Source: UBA10649 sp963755335
GTDB taxonomy: Bacteria; Actinomycetota; Actinomycetes; S36-B12
Assembly: GCA_963755335.1 (NCBI GenBank)
Contig: CAVWJW010000008.1
Location: forward strand, 806,001 to 870,000
DNA length: 64,000 nt
Direction of reading: 5' to 3'
Below the pieces are notes generated by a model that saw only the letters and a list, made by a program, of their open reading frames with translations, did no database searches and was not told the DNA's origin. This document shows, in pieces, positions 1 through 9,112 of this stretch (position 1 is the stretch's first letter; each line of letters starts with the position of its first letter). Made by a program: the position numbers and the translations under genes.

Positions 1-35
1 AGTGCGGACCGTCGTGCGCTGGCAGAGTTGCCCCC

Positions 36-446
36 GTGCACGAACCCACGCCCGACGGCGTCCAGGAGATGGCGGACATGCTGGGCGTCCGCTCGAGCCA
101 GTTGCGCGCGGCGATCGGCGAGCCGTGGAGTGACGGCCAGTCCGGGCCCGGGTGGGGCGCTGACATCACGATCTTCACCGGTCGCGAGAACCCGCGCATG
201 CCCGAACGCCCGCTTGTCGCGATCCGCATCGATCCTGCGGAGGGCACCGTGGATGTCGGTCATGCGATCGGCGTGCCCTTGCCGAACTCCAGGTTCCAAT
301 GGGCACTCGGGGAGCCATTGACACAGCTTGACCTGCCGACCGTCAATGACCCGGACGCCTTCGCGGCGGCCGAGCTCATTGACGGACTTCGAGATGCGGT
401 CAACCGCATCGCCGACGTGGCGATGTTCCGGGGAACGTCGTGGTGA
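36..446 (+). CDS. Hypothetical protein
   Basis: A 136-residue frame from a GTG start. No signal peptide or membrane segment is visible and I do not recognise the family. The sequence is acidic, with a run near residues 68-85 (RIDPAEGTVDVGHAIGVPLP) that reads like a beta-hairpin of a small alpha/beta protein. The frame is open back to the left edge of the window without a stop, so the true start may lie outside and the gene may be partial. It converges on the small zinc-ribbon gene that follows, with only a few bases between the stops. Confidence 0.5.
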   Translation: MHEPTPDGVQEMADMLGVRSSQLRAAIGEPWSDGQSGPGWGADITIFTGRENPRMPERPLVAIRIDPAEGTVDVGHAIGVPLPNSRFQWALGEPLTQLDLPTVNDPDAFAAAELIDGLRDAVNRIADVAMFRGTSW

Positions 447-453
447 TGCTGCG

Positions 454-603
454 CTAGCTCGCAAGCGAGCAGGGCATGCAGCTCCAGCACAGACCGCTGG
501 AGTCGGTTCGGGTGATGGGACCGCGGCACGCGTGGCACTGGTCCTGTTCGGTCAGGCCCATCGGTGCGCGGCGCTCGTCGTCAGTGATCTTGAGGTACTT
601 CAT
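454..603 (-). CDS. 49-residue zinc-ribbon-like small protein
   Basis: A short frame starting MKYLKITDDERRAPMGLTEQ and ending CMPCSLAS. It has two CxxC knuckles (CHAC near residue 23 and CWSC near residue 39), the pattern expected of a small zinc ribbon. The ATG at 603 is preceded on the coding strand by AGAAAGG at a suitable distance, so translation is plausible. A third CxxC (CMPC) overlaps the second, giving five cysteines in 49 residues. Function is unknown; small zinc ribbons bind nucleic acid or other proteins. Family membership is inferred from the cysteine pattern alone. Confidence 0.5.
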   Translation of the reverse strand: MKYLKITDDERRAPMGLTEQDQCHACRGPITRTDSSGLCWSCMPCSLAS

Positions 604-857
604 GGTCGTGCCTTTCTGCGGCACAGCGCTGCGAGAGCAGGCGCTGAGCCAAGTTGTCGATGATGGTGTGCCGTATCGGGAGCGTCCATCGAAGGGTGCT
701 CACCATGCGGGGCTCGAACCATCCACGCGGCCTTCTGTGGCCTATGCGTTCAATGACGGTAACACGGCACCCTGCGGTTTACCCAATCCAGACGGCGAAC
801 CGTGTCCGGTCACAAGGCCATACGCTGGCCTGAAACGGGTCGCACCTGGGGGCATTC

Positions 858-1853
858 GTGAACGGCGCCATCGACATCCACGGGCATGCGATGCCCCTGT
901 CCGTCCTGCAGTGGCTCGAGGGCGAGGGCCTGGCAGACCTCTCCCAGGTCCCCGACCGCATCGTGCGCATCGACGCACGGGTGAGCGGCGTCGGCCCGGG
1001 TACTCCGCTGCCGCTCGCTGACTCGATGACGAGCGCGCCGCTGCGCCTGGTCGAACTTGACGGGCTGAGGCTGGGCGCGCAGGCGATCTCGCTGCCCCCG
1101 TTCCTGATGGCGTCGCGGAGCACCGATCGCGATCTCGTGTCCGAGGTGACCCGACGCGGCAACGACGCGCTCGCCGACTACTGCGGCGCCGATGCGCAGC
1201 GACTGCTGCCGCTGGGCCTCGTGCCGGTCGGCTGGACGCATGCCGTGGACGAGGCCCGACGGTGCCTCGACGAGCTGGGCATGCGCGGCGTGGCGATCGG
1301 CTCGAGGGGGGCTGACCTTGACCTCGACGCGCCGGTGAACGATGCCCTCTGGGCCTTCCTGTCGGAGCGGAAGGCGTTCGTATTCCTGCATCCCAGCGCG
1401 GTGCCGGATGCCGGACGCCTGGGCGACTTCTGGCTGCCTCAACTCGTTGGCTACCCGGTGGAGACCGCCATCGCTGCCTCGCGAATGGTGTTCGCCGGGA
1501 GGGTGAGGCCGGACTCGTTCGCTCTGTGCCTTGCGCACGGCGGTGGCTGCCTTCCGGCGCTGCGCGGCCGCCTGGACCTGGGCTGGGAGCGCAAGGAGCA
1601 GGCCCGGACCATCGACGCACCGCCCAGTCGGGTGATGCGGTCCTTGTACTTCGACACCGCGGTCTTCGATCCCGTCGCATTGCGGCGCCTCGTCGAGGAT
1701 GTCGGTGCCGGGCAGGTGCTCGTCGGCACCGACCATCCGTTCGATCTTGCTGAGCGTGATCCGGTCGGACTGGTGGATGCGGCGGGACTCGACGAGGCGG
1801 ATCGCGAGGCGGTCCTGCGCGGCAATGCGCAGCGACTGCTCGCCCTGGCCTAA
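858..1853 (+). CDS. Amidohydrolase 2 family (ACMSD-like) metal-dependent hydrolase/decarboxylase
   Basis: A 331-residue TIM-barrel protein of the amidohydrolase-2 family, whose members include 2-amino-3-carboxymuconate-semialdehyde decarboxylase and related decarboxylases and hydrolases. Visible metal-site elements are the N-terminal HxH in DIHGHAMP, a histidine in VFLHPSA near residue 177, a histidine in CLAHGGG near residue 223 and the late aspartate in VGTDHPF near residue 293. The length is normal for the family and there is no signal peptide. The GTG start follows a G-rich stretch. It converges on the xanthine dehydrogenase large subunit, and the two stops overlap by a few bases. The substrate is not determined by the sequence. 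Confidence 0.85.
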   Translation: MNGAIDIHGHAMPLSVLQWLEGEGLADLSQVPDRIVRIDARVSGVGPGTPLPLADSMTSAPLRLVELDGLRLGAQAISLPPFLMASRSTDRDLVSEVTRRGNDALADYCGADAQRLLPLGLVPVGWTHAVDEARRCLDELGMRGVAIGSRGADLDLDAPVNDALWAFLSERKAFVFLHPSAVPDAGRLGDFWLPQLVGYPVETAIAASRMVFAGRVRPDSFALCLAHGGGCLPALRGRLDLGWERKEQARTIDAPPSRVMRSLYFDTAVFDPVALRRLVEDVGAGQVLVGTDHPFDLAERDPVGLVDAAGLDEADREAVLRGNAQRLLALA

Positions 1854-4196
1854 CCGCCTCCCCGCACCGCATCGACGGCGTCGAGGATCGCCTCGACGGT
1901 GGCCGGCGCGCGAAGGGGCGGGTCGACCCGATGCCCACCGGCGGCACTGACCGCATCGCGGATCGCCAGGAACACCGAGAACGCCAGTAGCAGGGGCGGC
2001 TCTCCCACTGCCTTGCTGCGATGGATGGTCTCCGCCAGGTTCGCGTTGTCGTAGAGGGCGACCCGGAGGTCCGACGGGATGTCGTGGACCGCAGGGATCT
2101 TGTAGGTCGTGGGAGCCAGGGTCTCGAGGGCGCCCGAAGCCGGGTCCCAGTGCAGCTCCTCGGTGGTCAGCCAGCCCATCCCCTGGACGAACGCGCCCTC
2201 GACCTGCCCGATGTCGATCCTGGTGTTGAGGGACCGGCCGACGTCCTGGAGCAGGTCCGCGCGCAGGACGCGGTGCTCGCCGGTCAGTGTGTCGATGACG
2301 ACCTCGCTCACGGATGCGCCGTAGCAGAAGTAGTGGAAGGGCCGGCCCTTCATCGTCGAACGGTTCCAGTGCAATCCGGGCGTTGCGTAGAAGCCGTCGG
2401 ACCACAGCTGCACGCGCTTCGTGTAGGCGACCTCCACCACGTCAGCGAAGGCGACCGAGCCGGTCGGGCCGTCGACGACGTCGTTGCGGAACTCGAGCTC
2501 GTCCGCCCCGCAGTCGAGGAGTCCGGCTGCGACGAGGGCGAGACGGTCGCGGATCGTCCGCGCGGCGATCTGGGCCGCCATCCCGTTGAGGTCGGCGCCT
2601 GACGAGGCTGCCGTCGCAGACGTGTTGGCCACCTTCTCGGTGTCGGTGGCGGTCGAGCGCACGCGATCCAGCGGGATGCCGAGCTCCTCGGCGACCACCT
2701 GGCACACCTTCGTGTTGACGCCCTGGCCCATCTCGGTTGCCGAGTGGTTCACCAGGACGGAGCCGTCGGTGTAGACGTGAACGAGTGCTCCGGCCTGATT
2801 CAGGTGCGTCAGCGTGAAGGCGATACCGAACTTCACGGGCGTCAGTGCGATGCCACGCTTGAGCACCGGGCTGGTCGCGTTGAACTCGTCGACCTCGCGG
2901 CGGCGCTCGCGGTACTCGCTGGTCCGCAGCAGTTCGTCGATCAGTTCGGGAAGGATGTTGTCCTCGACCACCATGTCGTACGGCGTCCGCAGGCCGGCGT
3001 GGGGATCAGCCGCGGTTGGGCGATCGCCGTACAGGTTGGCCAGGCGGACGTCGAGGGCATCTCGGCCGAGGTGGCGCGCGATCGAGTCGATGGCCACCTC
3101 GGTGACGAAGGCGCCCTGCGGTCCGCCGAAGCCGCGGAAGGCCGTGTTGCTCTGCATGTTGGTACGTGCCGCGAAGCCGTCGACGGTCACGGCCGGCAGC
3201 CAGTACGCATGGTCGATGTGGTTGATGGCTCGCGTGAGGACCGGCCCCGACAGGTCGGTGGAGTGCCCGCCGTTCGACAGGAGCATCGCGCGATAGGCGA
3301 GGATCCGGCCCTCGTCGTCGAACCCGATGTCCCAGTCTGCGTCGAAGGGGTGACGCTTGCCGGTGACCTTGTCGTCGGTCACTCGATCGAAACGCACCTT
3401 GACGGCGCGACGGACATGCATGGCGCCCACGGCGGCGAGAGCGGCCACCTGGGCCGCCTGCGACTCCTTGCCTCCGAAGGCCCCGCCCATCCGCCGGCAT
3501 TCGACCCGGACGCGATTGTCGGCAATGCCGAGAGCCTTCGCAGCAACGTGCTGGACCTCGGTCGGGTGCTGAGTGGAGCTGCGGATGATGACGCTGCCGT
3601 CGTCGAGCGGCTGCGCCAGGGCCGTCATCGTCTCGAGGTAGAAGTGCTCCTGTCCGCCGATGCGCACCGTGCCCTGCAGCCGATGGGGGGCCGAGTCGAG
3701 CGCCGTCGTCGTCGCGTCGGCGGACGGCTGCTCCAGGTGCATCGGGTCCACCACGTAGCAGCCGGCGGCGTGCGCGGCACGCGGATCGAGGATGGCTGGC
3801 AGCTCGTCGTACTTCAGCGTGATCAAGCCCGTCGCTCGCTCGGCCGCCCGCCTGGTCGTGGCGATGACCATCGCCACCGGCTGACCCCAGAACGAGATCT
3901 CGCTGTCGGCAAGGATCGGGTCCACCCCCGCCCGGGGAGCGTGCGAGTTCTCGCCCGGGATGTCGGCTCCTGTCAGGACGGCGAGGACTCCGGGCTGGGC
4001 GGCGGCGCCGCGTCGCGTCGATGGCAGTCACCCGGCCATGCGCGATGGTGGCCAGCGCCACGACGCCGTGCGTGCAGCCGTCCGGAGTGGGGATGTCGTC
4101 GACGTAGGTCGCCCGCCCGGTGACATGCAGGGCCGCCGACTCGTCCGACACGGGCCGACCGACGACGGCATCGGGGCGCTTCACGCGGCCACTCAT
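1850..4196 (-). CDS. xdhB: Xanthine dehydrogenase molybdenum-binding subunit, frameshifted
   Basis: Large subunit of a bacterial two-subunit xanthine dehydrogenase, binding the molybdopterin cofactor and oxidising hypoxanthine/xanthine. The ATG at 4196 overlaps the xdhA stop as ATGA, which fixes the start (MSGRVKRPDAVVGRPVSDES, then a GRATYVDD motif). One extra base in a GCC-repeat stretch at about 4000-4010 breaks the frame; removing it joins IDATR to AAAQPGVLAVLTGADIPGEN. The frame then runs intact through FRGFGGPQG and the Mo-site motif ATEMGQGVNTK to the stop. The corrected length of about 781 residues matches the family. No xdhC maturation gene is adjacent. The lesion is either a sequencing indel or an early pseudogene; the intact 690-residue remainder favours an indel. 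Confidence 0.88.
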
Positions 4197-5686
4197 GAGT
4201 GGGCCCACACGTCGACGGGAACGGTCGCCGAATTGGTCTCCATCCACCATCGCTGCAGCAGGCCGCGAGCAGCGCGCTCGCGATAGCCGGCCGAAGCGCG
4301 GTGATCGGAGATCGGCCTGAAATCGGTTGCGAGGGCTGCCAGGGCGTCGGCAAGGGTCTCGTCGGAGCACTCGCGTCCGCGTAACGCGGCTTCCACGCCG
4401 ACGGCTCGACGGACCGTAGGGGCCAGACCGCCGAAGGCGACGCGCACGTCCGACATGACGGTGTCCTGCCACTGGATCGAGAAGGTGGCACTCAACGTGG
4501 AGATGTCGTCGTCGAACCGTCGACTGACCTTGTAGGAACGGAGGTCCCGGGTGAATGCCGCTCCCGGAATAACCACCCGCGACAGGAACTCGTCCCGGTG
4601 CAGCACGTTCGTGCGCACCCCCGTCGCGAATGCGGCGATGTCGACCGAACGGGTCCCGTCGGCGTCCTCGAGGTCCACATGGGCGTCGAGCGCAATCAGT
4701 ACCGGAGTGAGGTCGGCGATGGGGGAGCTGTTGGCGATGTTGCCACCGATGGTTCCCACGCTGCGGATCGCGGGTGAGGCGAACCGCTCCTGCATGCGCC
4801 GAAGGGAGGGAGCGCGAGTCACGAGGGCGGTCCAGGCATCCTCGAGCGAGACCGCCGCCCCGATGACCAGCTCGCGGTCGGATTGCTCGATGCGGCGGAG
4901 CTCGGGCACGCGTCCCGTGGAGACGAGGACGACGTCGTCGCGGTAGGCGTCCTTGCTCGCGCGCATCAGCAGGACCAGATCTGTGCCACCAGAGACGATG
5001 ACCGCGGAAGGATGGGCGCGAAGGGCAGCAGCGAGCGCTGTAGCCGAGTCCGGGGCGATGAACGCTCCCGAACTGCCCGAGACGCTGAGCGTGCCGGGCT
5101 CGTCAAGCCCAGCGAGGATCTCCGCGAGCTCCGCCGCATCGATGGGCGACGGCTGCCCCGCCGTGGCGGGCAAGGCGTCGACGGCGGCGTCCAGGATGGG
5201 GCGATATCCGGTGCAGCGGCACAGGTTTCCGCTGATGGCACCGGCTAGGTCCGCTCGGGTGAGCGAACTGCCGTCGAGTCGGCTCTGCTCGGCAGCGCAC
5301 CACAGTGACATGACGAACCCCGGGGTGCAGAAGCCGCACTGGGAGCCGCCGTGGTCGACGAGGGCCTGCTGGATCGGGTGGAGCGCGTCGTCCGCCGCGA
5401 CGTCCTCGACGGTGAACAGGGCACGCCCGTGCAGCATCGGCACCGGGAGTAGGCACGCGTTGGCCGTGCGGAGGCGGATGCCATCCGAAGCGCGTTCCGC
5501 CAGAACGACTGTGCAGGCGCCGCAGTCGCCCTGGTTGCACCCTTCCTTGGTGCCGGTGGTGCCCTCGTCCTCCCGCAGCCAGTGCAGGACGCTCAAGGTG
5601 GGCTCGACGTCCGTCAGCTCGCGGACCTGACCCCGGAACCAGAAGCGGGCATGCTCGATCGTGCGCGGAACTTCGTGGGACGCCAA
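4193..5686 (-). CDS. xdhA: Xanthine dehydrogenase small subunit (2Fe-2S and FAD)
   Basis: A 497-residue electron-transfer subunit. The N-terminal ferredoxin domain has the first 2Fe-2S ligands in GCNQGDCGACTV (about residues 49-60). The all-helical second domain has QCGFCTPGF (about 116) and LCRCTGYRPI (about 152). The C-terminal half is the FAD-binding and CO-dehydrogenase-flavoprotein C-terminal pair, with IVSGGTDL and SVGTIGGNIANSSP. The start is TTG at 5686, nine bases after a perfect GGAGG; no better start lies nearby. It is translationally coupled to xdhB downstream by ATGA. It delivers electrons from the molybdenum centre to NAD+. Confidence 0.9.
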   Translation of the reverse strand: MASHEVPRTIEHARFWFRGQVRELTDVEPTLSVLHWLREDEGTTGTKEGCNQGDCGACTVVLAERASDGIRLRTANACLLPVPMLHGRALFTVEDVAADDALHPIQQALVDHGGSQCGFCTPGFVMSLWCAAEQSRLDGSSLTRADLAGAISGNLCRCTGYRPILDAAVDALPATAGQPSPIDAAELAEILAGLDEPGTLSVSGSSGAFIAPDSATALAAALRAHPSAVIVSGGTDLVLLMRASKDAYRDDVVLVSTGRVPELRRIEQSDRELVIGAAVSLEDAWTALVTRAPSLRRMQERFASPAIRSVGTIGGNIANSSPIADLTPVLIALDAHVDLEDADGTRSVDIAAFATGVRTNVLHRDEFLSRVVIPGAAFTRDLRSYKVSRRFDDDISTLSATFSIQWQDTVMSDVRVAFGGLAPTVRRAVGVEAALRGRECSDETLADALAALATDFRPISDHRASAGYRERAARGLLQRWWMETNSATVPVDVWAHS

Positions 5687-5737
5687 TCCGGGTCACCTCC
5701 GGTCCGAGGGAATCGTGCGCCCTGATCTACGTCGAGG

Positions 5738-6991
5738 CTACCGTTGACGGCCCTGGGTGGGCGTCCGATCAGGCGGGTTGGGCGGCACCGGGCACGGCTC
5801 CTCGTTGTAGGCCACCAGCTCGCGGATCGGACGCTGTCGCGTGATGTTGTCGAGCAGTATCACGTTGCCGGAGAGGCCCGTCTGGCATGCCGTGCGCCAC
5901 AGCCCCCGGGCAACCTCACGGGTGGACGGGCCCAAACGGAGGTTGTAGTCGACGAGCCAGTGGTTCATGAGCCAGATCTGGTACGCCTCCTTCGACTGCG
6001 GTCCGGCATAAGCCCAGGTGAATCGCGCGATCTGGAAGGATCCCCTGCTGTCAGTGACATGGGCGACCTGCCAGGCGGCCATGCGCCGTGCGGCCGCTGC
6101 CACAGCGCGACGATTGATCCAGAGATTCGCGTTCTGCTGTCTGTCGACGTGCTCGAGCGAGCCGCGCCGAGGCCAGAACCGACCCGCGCAGGCGTTGTCC
6201 GGATGGCCGACGAGCCATCGCTCCAGGGTCGTGAAGGCACGGCTGCTGCGCGGGCTGTCGGTCAGCTGAAGTACGAAGCCGCCCGCGGCCCGTGCGGTCG
6301 CGATCGTGACGTTTCCGGCGACTCCGTTCGCATCGGGCAGTGCCGCCGGCGACACGGCGCGCGAGCAGACCGGTGCAAGGGCCTCAACGAGGCGAGTCGC
6401 GCTTACCTCGTTGAGGGGATCTAGGAGTTGCGCGATGTCGAGCACGATGACCTCGCCGGGATGGGCAGCGTGAAAGGCCACGAGGCCATCGACGATGTCG
6501 AACCAGCGGTCGACCACCAGGCCGTCGCACGAGCGCCACACGTAGTTATCGAGAACTCCCCGCAGGTCGAACCACCGCGATCCATGTGCCGCCTGGCTCG
6601 ACGAGTCCTGAGTCTGCGACATCGCCCACTGTCGCGTGATCCACGGGATCCCCTGGGCTGCGCGGTCAATCGGCGAGGGGCAGCGGGTAGCGTAGTGGAA
6701 GGTTGCGGCCTCGGAGTTGAAAAGGGAACTGGTGCCCGCCTCGTGCGAGCCAGGCATCATGACGGAGCCCAAGTGAGTGTTCCGCGCCCTCGCCGAACCG
6801 GGTGGGTACATGCACGTCATCCAGTCGGCGAGGCTGCCGGTGTACGCGAACCGATTGCTATGCACATCGACGGAAATGCACCCTGCGGGCGGCTCGGCGG
6901 CCCCCGCGGGGCTGGCAGTCAGTGTCGAAGCCGCCGCCGCGCACGCAGCGACATGCACGAGACGACGCACGACGGAGCCCAGGGCGAACAC
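5738..6991 (-). CDS. Secreted PI-PLC X-domain-like phosphodiesterase
   Basis: A 417-residue protein with a Sec-type leader (VHVAACAAAASTLTASPAGA) followed by a mature region resembling the PLC-like phosphodiesterase TIM barrel. The first catalytic-type histidine sits in VMMPGSHEAGT near residue 80, and RWFDLRG near residue 140 matches the QxGxRxxDLR element of the family. Bacterial members act on phosphatidylinositol or related lipids outside the cell, but many homologues are uncharacterised. The start is GTG with no strong ribosome-binding site. It lies 36 bases downstream of the acyltransferase on the same strand and may be co-transcribed with it. Confidence 0.7.
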   Translation of the reverse strand: MFALGSVVRRLVHVAACAAAASTLTASPAGAAEPPAGCISVDVHSNRFAYTGSLADWMTCMYPPGSARARNTHLGSVMMPGSHEAGTSSLFNSEAATFHYATRCPSPIDRAAQGIPWITRQWAMSQTQDSSSQAAHGSRWFDLRGVLDNYVWRSCDGLVVDRWFDIVDGLVAFHAAHPGEVIVLDIAQLLDPLNEVSATRLVEALAPVCSRAVSPAALPDANGVAGNVTIATARAAGGFVLQLTDSPRSSRAFTTLERWLVGHPDNACAGRFWPRRGSLEHVDRQQNANLWINRRAVAAAARRMAAWQVAHVTDSRGSFQIARFTWAYAGPQSKEAYQIWLMNHWLVDYNLRLGPSTREVARGLWRTACQTGLSGNVILLDNITRQRPIRELVAYNEEPCPVPPNPPDRTPTQGRQR

Positions 6992-7027
6992 GCTCGTCAG
7001 GCTAGTGCGAATCGGGTCGCCGCCGGG

Positions 7028-9109
7028 TCACGATGTCCTGACGGCGAGCACCCGATGGGCCAGATCCGTGAACGCGGGCGCTAGCGATCGTGACGTATCG
7101 ACACTGAGATGCTCGAAGTCCCGATACGTCCAGGCCCCGGACGTGCGTGCCGAGCACAGGGCTCCCGGGCAGACCCGGTCGAAGAACTGCATGTGCTCCG
7201 AGCCGGTGGCCGTCGTGGCGCCGATCTCAGCGGCAGTGGGAATGCTGAGTCGTGCGGCAGCCTCGGCCCGGGGTATGGACGGGTCGTAGCGGCTCCCGCC
7301 TCGCAGGACGGTGATCGCCGGCGCCTCCTTGAACGGCCCCTCCGTCATTGGCCCCCAGCCGTCGAACTTCGGGAGGGGTTCGATGAGCACGACGGAGCTG
7401 CCGGCTGCCTGCAGGCGACGGATCATGGCTGACCGCGCTTGGGTCCATTGCGCTCGCATGTCGGCCAGCCGGGCTTCTTCAGCCGGGCTGGGCGGAATCT
7501 GCCGTGGAGTGAGGAAGCGCTGCGCCGATGAGGACAGCACCACGATCTCAGGAGGGTTGCGAAGGAGTTCAGCCATCGAGCGACGTTCGAAGGATGCGCA
7601 CGCCTTGTCCGGGGCGAAGCCGACGTCGGCGGCCCCCGACGGACTGCCGGCGAACTCCATGAAGGGGCAGGCAGACAAGGTCGCGATCTGTGCGTCGAAC
7701 CCGGCCGCGTTCATTCCCGTGACGAAGCCCTCGGAGTACTGACCCGCAAGGGAATCCCCCACCAATACGGCCCTTCCCTTCGCCGACGTGACCGGCCACG
7801 TGCAATCGCGTGGCTTCTTGCCGAGGGGCGCCGGAGAGTCGCAGTCGCGGAGGGAGTCCAAGTGCAGAGCGTAGGGGTTGATCGAGACGTCGCCCTTGAG
7901 TGTCGAGTGCCAGTACTCGAGAAGCCCTGCTGAGAAGAGGGGCAAGGTGACGCAGACGGCAGCGAGGATGAGCGTCGCTCGGCGCGTCGGGTCCCGTCGG
8001 AAGCGGATCGGTCCCTCGAGGAAGCGCATCGAGGCCCATGCCGCGCCGAGCGACATCACTGCCGCCAGGAGTCGGGGGAGAGTGGCGCCGGCGAACCAGA
8101 TGCCGGCGAACACGATGAAGGGCCAGTGCCACAGGTACCAGCTGTAGGACAGGTTGCCAACCCAGACCATGGGCTCGGTGGAGAGTACGCGGCTCACGGG
8201 ACTCTGTTCCCCTGCACTGCCCGCCGCGATGACGAGGACGGCGCCCAGTACCGGCAGCAAGGTGAGCACGTTGGGGTACGTGGTGCCCTCCGCGATGACG
8301 AGCAGGCCGGCGGCGATGAGCGCGGCACCGGCCCCTGCGACCCAGGCGGCCCCCCGCCGACCTCGGGTGAAGGCGAGCGGCGTCACTGCGAGGAGAGCGC
8401 CGGCGGCGAACTCCCAGCCGCGTGTGAAGGCCGAGTAGTAGTTGAAGCGACCCGGCAAAGTGCCGCTGGCCGAGTCCGGGACGACCACGCTCAAAGTGAG
8501 CGCCAGCCCGAGGGACACCGTCAGGCCGGCGATCAGCATCCAGCGAACGCGGAACTGGGGTCTTCCGTACCGGGCCCGCCTCAGTCCGAGCCAGGACAGC
8601 AGCAGGATCGTCGGGAAGACGACGTAGAACTGCTCCTCGACCGAGAGCGACCACGTGTGGAGTAGCGGGTTGAGGGCCGACGACGCGTCGAAGTAGCCGC
8701 CGACATCGAAGAGCAGGAGGTAGGTGTTTGCGTTGATCAATGCGGCGGCGGCGCCCGTCCTCGCCGTGATCCCCATCGCGCCGATCGCGCCAAGCACCGT
8801 GCTGGCCAGCAGCACGACGGTGAGCATGAGGGCCAGCGCCGGAAGCAGCCTCCGGATCCGGGCCAGGTAGAAGCGGCTCATCTGCATGCGGCCATCGACG
8901 GCAAGTCGTCTCATGAGCGCCCCGGTGATGACGAAGCCGGAGATCACGAAGAAGATGTCGACTCCGGTAAATCCACCCGACAGGGGGAGACCGGCATGCA
9001 GCACGACGACGACCAGGATCGCAACACCACGAAGGCCCTGCACGTCGCGGCGGTAGCCCCGCCGCCGGAGCCCTTGGCGCGAGTCAGGCGATGTCACGGT
9101 CGTAGGCAT
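7028..9109 (-). CDS. OafA/YrhL-type acyltransferase with C-terminal SGNH domain
   Basis: A 693-residue integral membrane O-acyltransferase. The acyltransferase-3 domain (about residues 20-380) begins with DVQGLRGVAILVVVVLHAG, contains GGFTGVDIFFVISGFV, and has roughly ten hydrophobic segments and the SLSVEEQFYVVFP motif. It is followed by a periplasmic SGNH hydrolase-like domain with the block I serine in VLVGDSLAGQY (about 452) and a late DFEHLS element near the C-terminus. Such fusions move acetyl or acyl groups from the cytoplasm onto surface polysaccharides or glycolipids. It starts three bases after the stop of the acyl-CoA ligase, so the two are probably one transcript. Confidence 0.9.
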   Translation of the reverse strand: MPTTVTSPDSRQGLRRRGYRRDVQGLRGVAILVVVVLHAGLPLSGGFTGVDIFFVISGFVITGALMRRLAVDGRMQMSRFYLARIRRLLPALALMLTVVLLASTVLGAIGAMGITARTGAAAALINANTYLLLFDVGGYFDASSALNPLLHTWSLSVEEQFYVVFPTILLLSWLGLRRARYGRPQFRVRWMLIAGLTVSLGLALTLSVVVPDSASGTLPGRFNYYSAFTRGWEFAAGALLAVTPLAFTRGRRGAAWVAGAGAALIAAGLLVIAEGTTYPNVLTLLPVLGAVLVIAAGSAGEQSPVSRVLSTEPMVWVGNLSYSWYLWHWPFIVFAGIWFAGATLPRLLAAVMSLGAAWASMRFLEGPIRFRRDPTRRATLILAAVCVTLPLFSAGLLEYWHSTLKGDVSINPYALHLDSLRDCDSPAPLGKKPRDCTWPVTSAKGRAVLVGDSLAGQYSEGFVTGMNAAGFDAQIATLSACPFMEFAGSPSGAADVGFAPDKACASFERRSMAELLRNPPEIVVLSSSAQRFLTPRQIPPSPAEEARLADMRAQWTQARSAMIRRLQAAGSSVVLIEPLPKFDGWGPMTEGPFKEAPAITVLRGGSRYDPSIPRAEAAARLSIPTAAEIGATTATGSEHMQFFDRVCPGALCSARTSGAWTYRDFEHLSVDTSRSLAPAFTDLAHRVLAVRTS

Positions 9110-9112
9110 CGC

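Noticed and set aside
700..770. TTCGAGCCC on the minus strand, resembling a tRNA T-loop
   Set aside because: The T-stem does not pair and no acceptor or anticodon stem can be formed around it.
604..857. Small inverted repeats such as AGGCCA/TGGCCT near 822-838
   Set aside because: Weak hairpin with no clear terminator or riboswitch features; no coding frame is convincing in this gap.
1850..3925. xdhB beginning at MDPILADSEISFWGQP
   Set aside because: That start lacks the N-terminal domain, which is present just upstream in another frame; the ATGA overlap at 4196 gives the true start.
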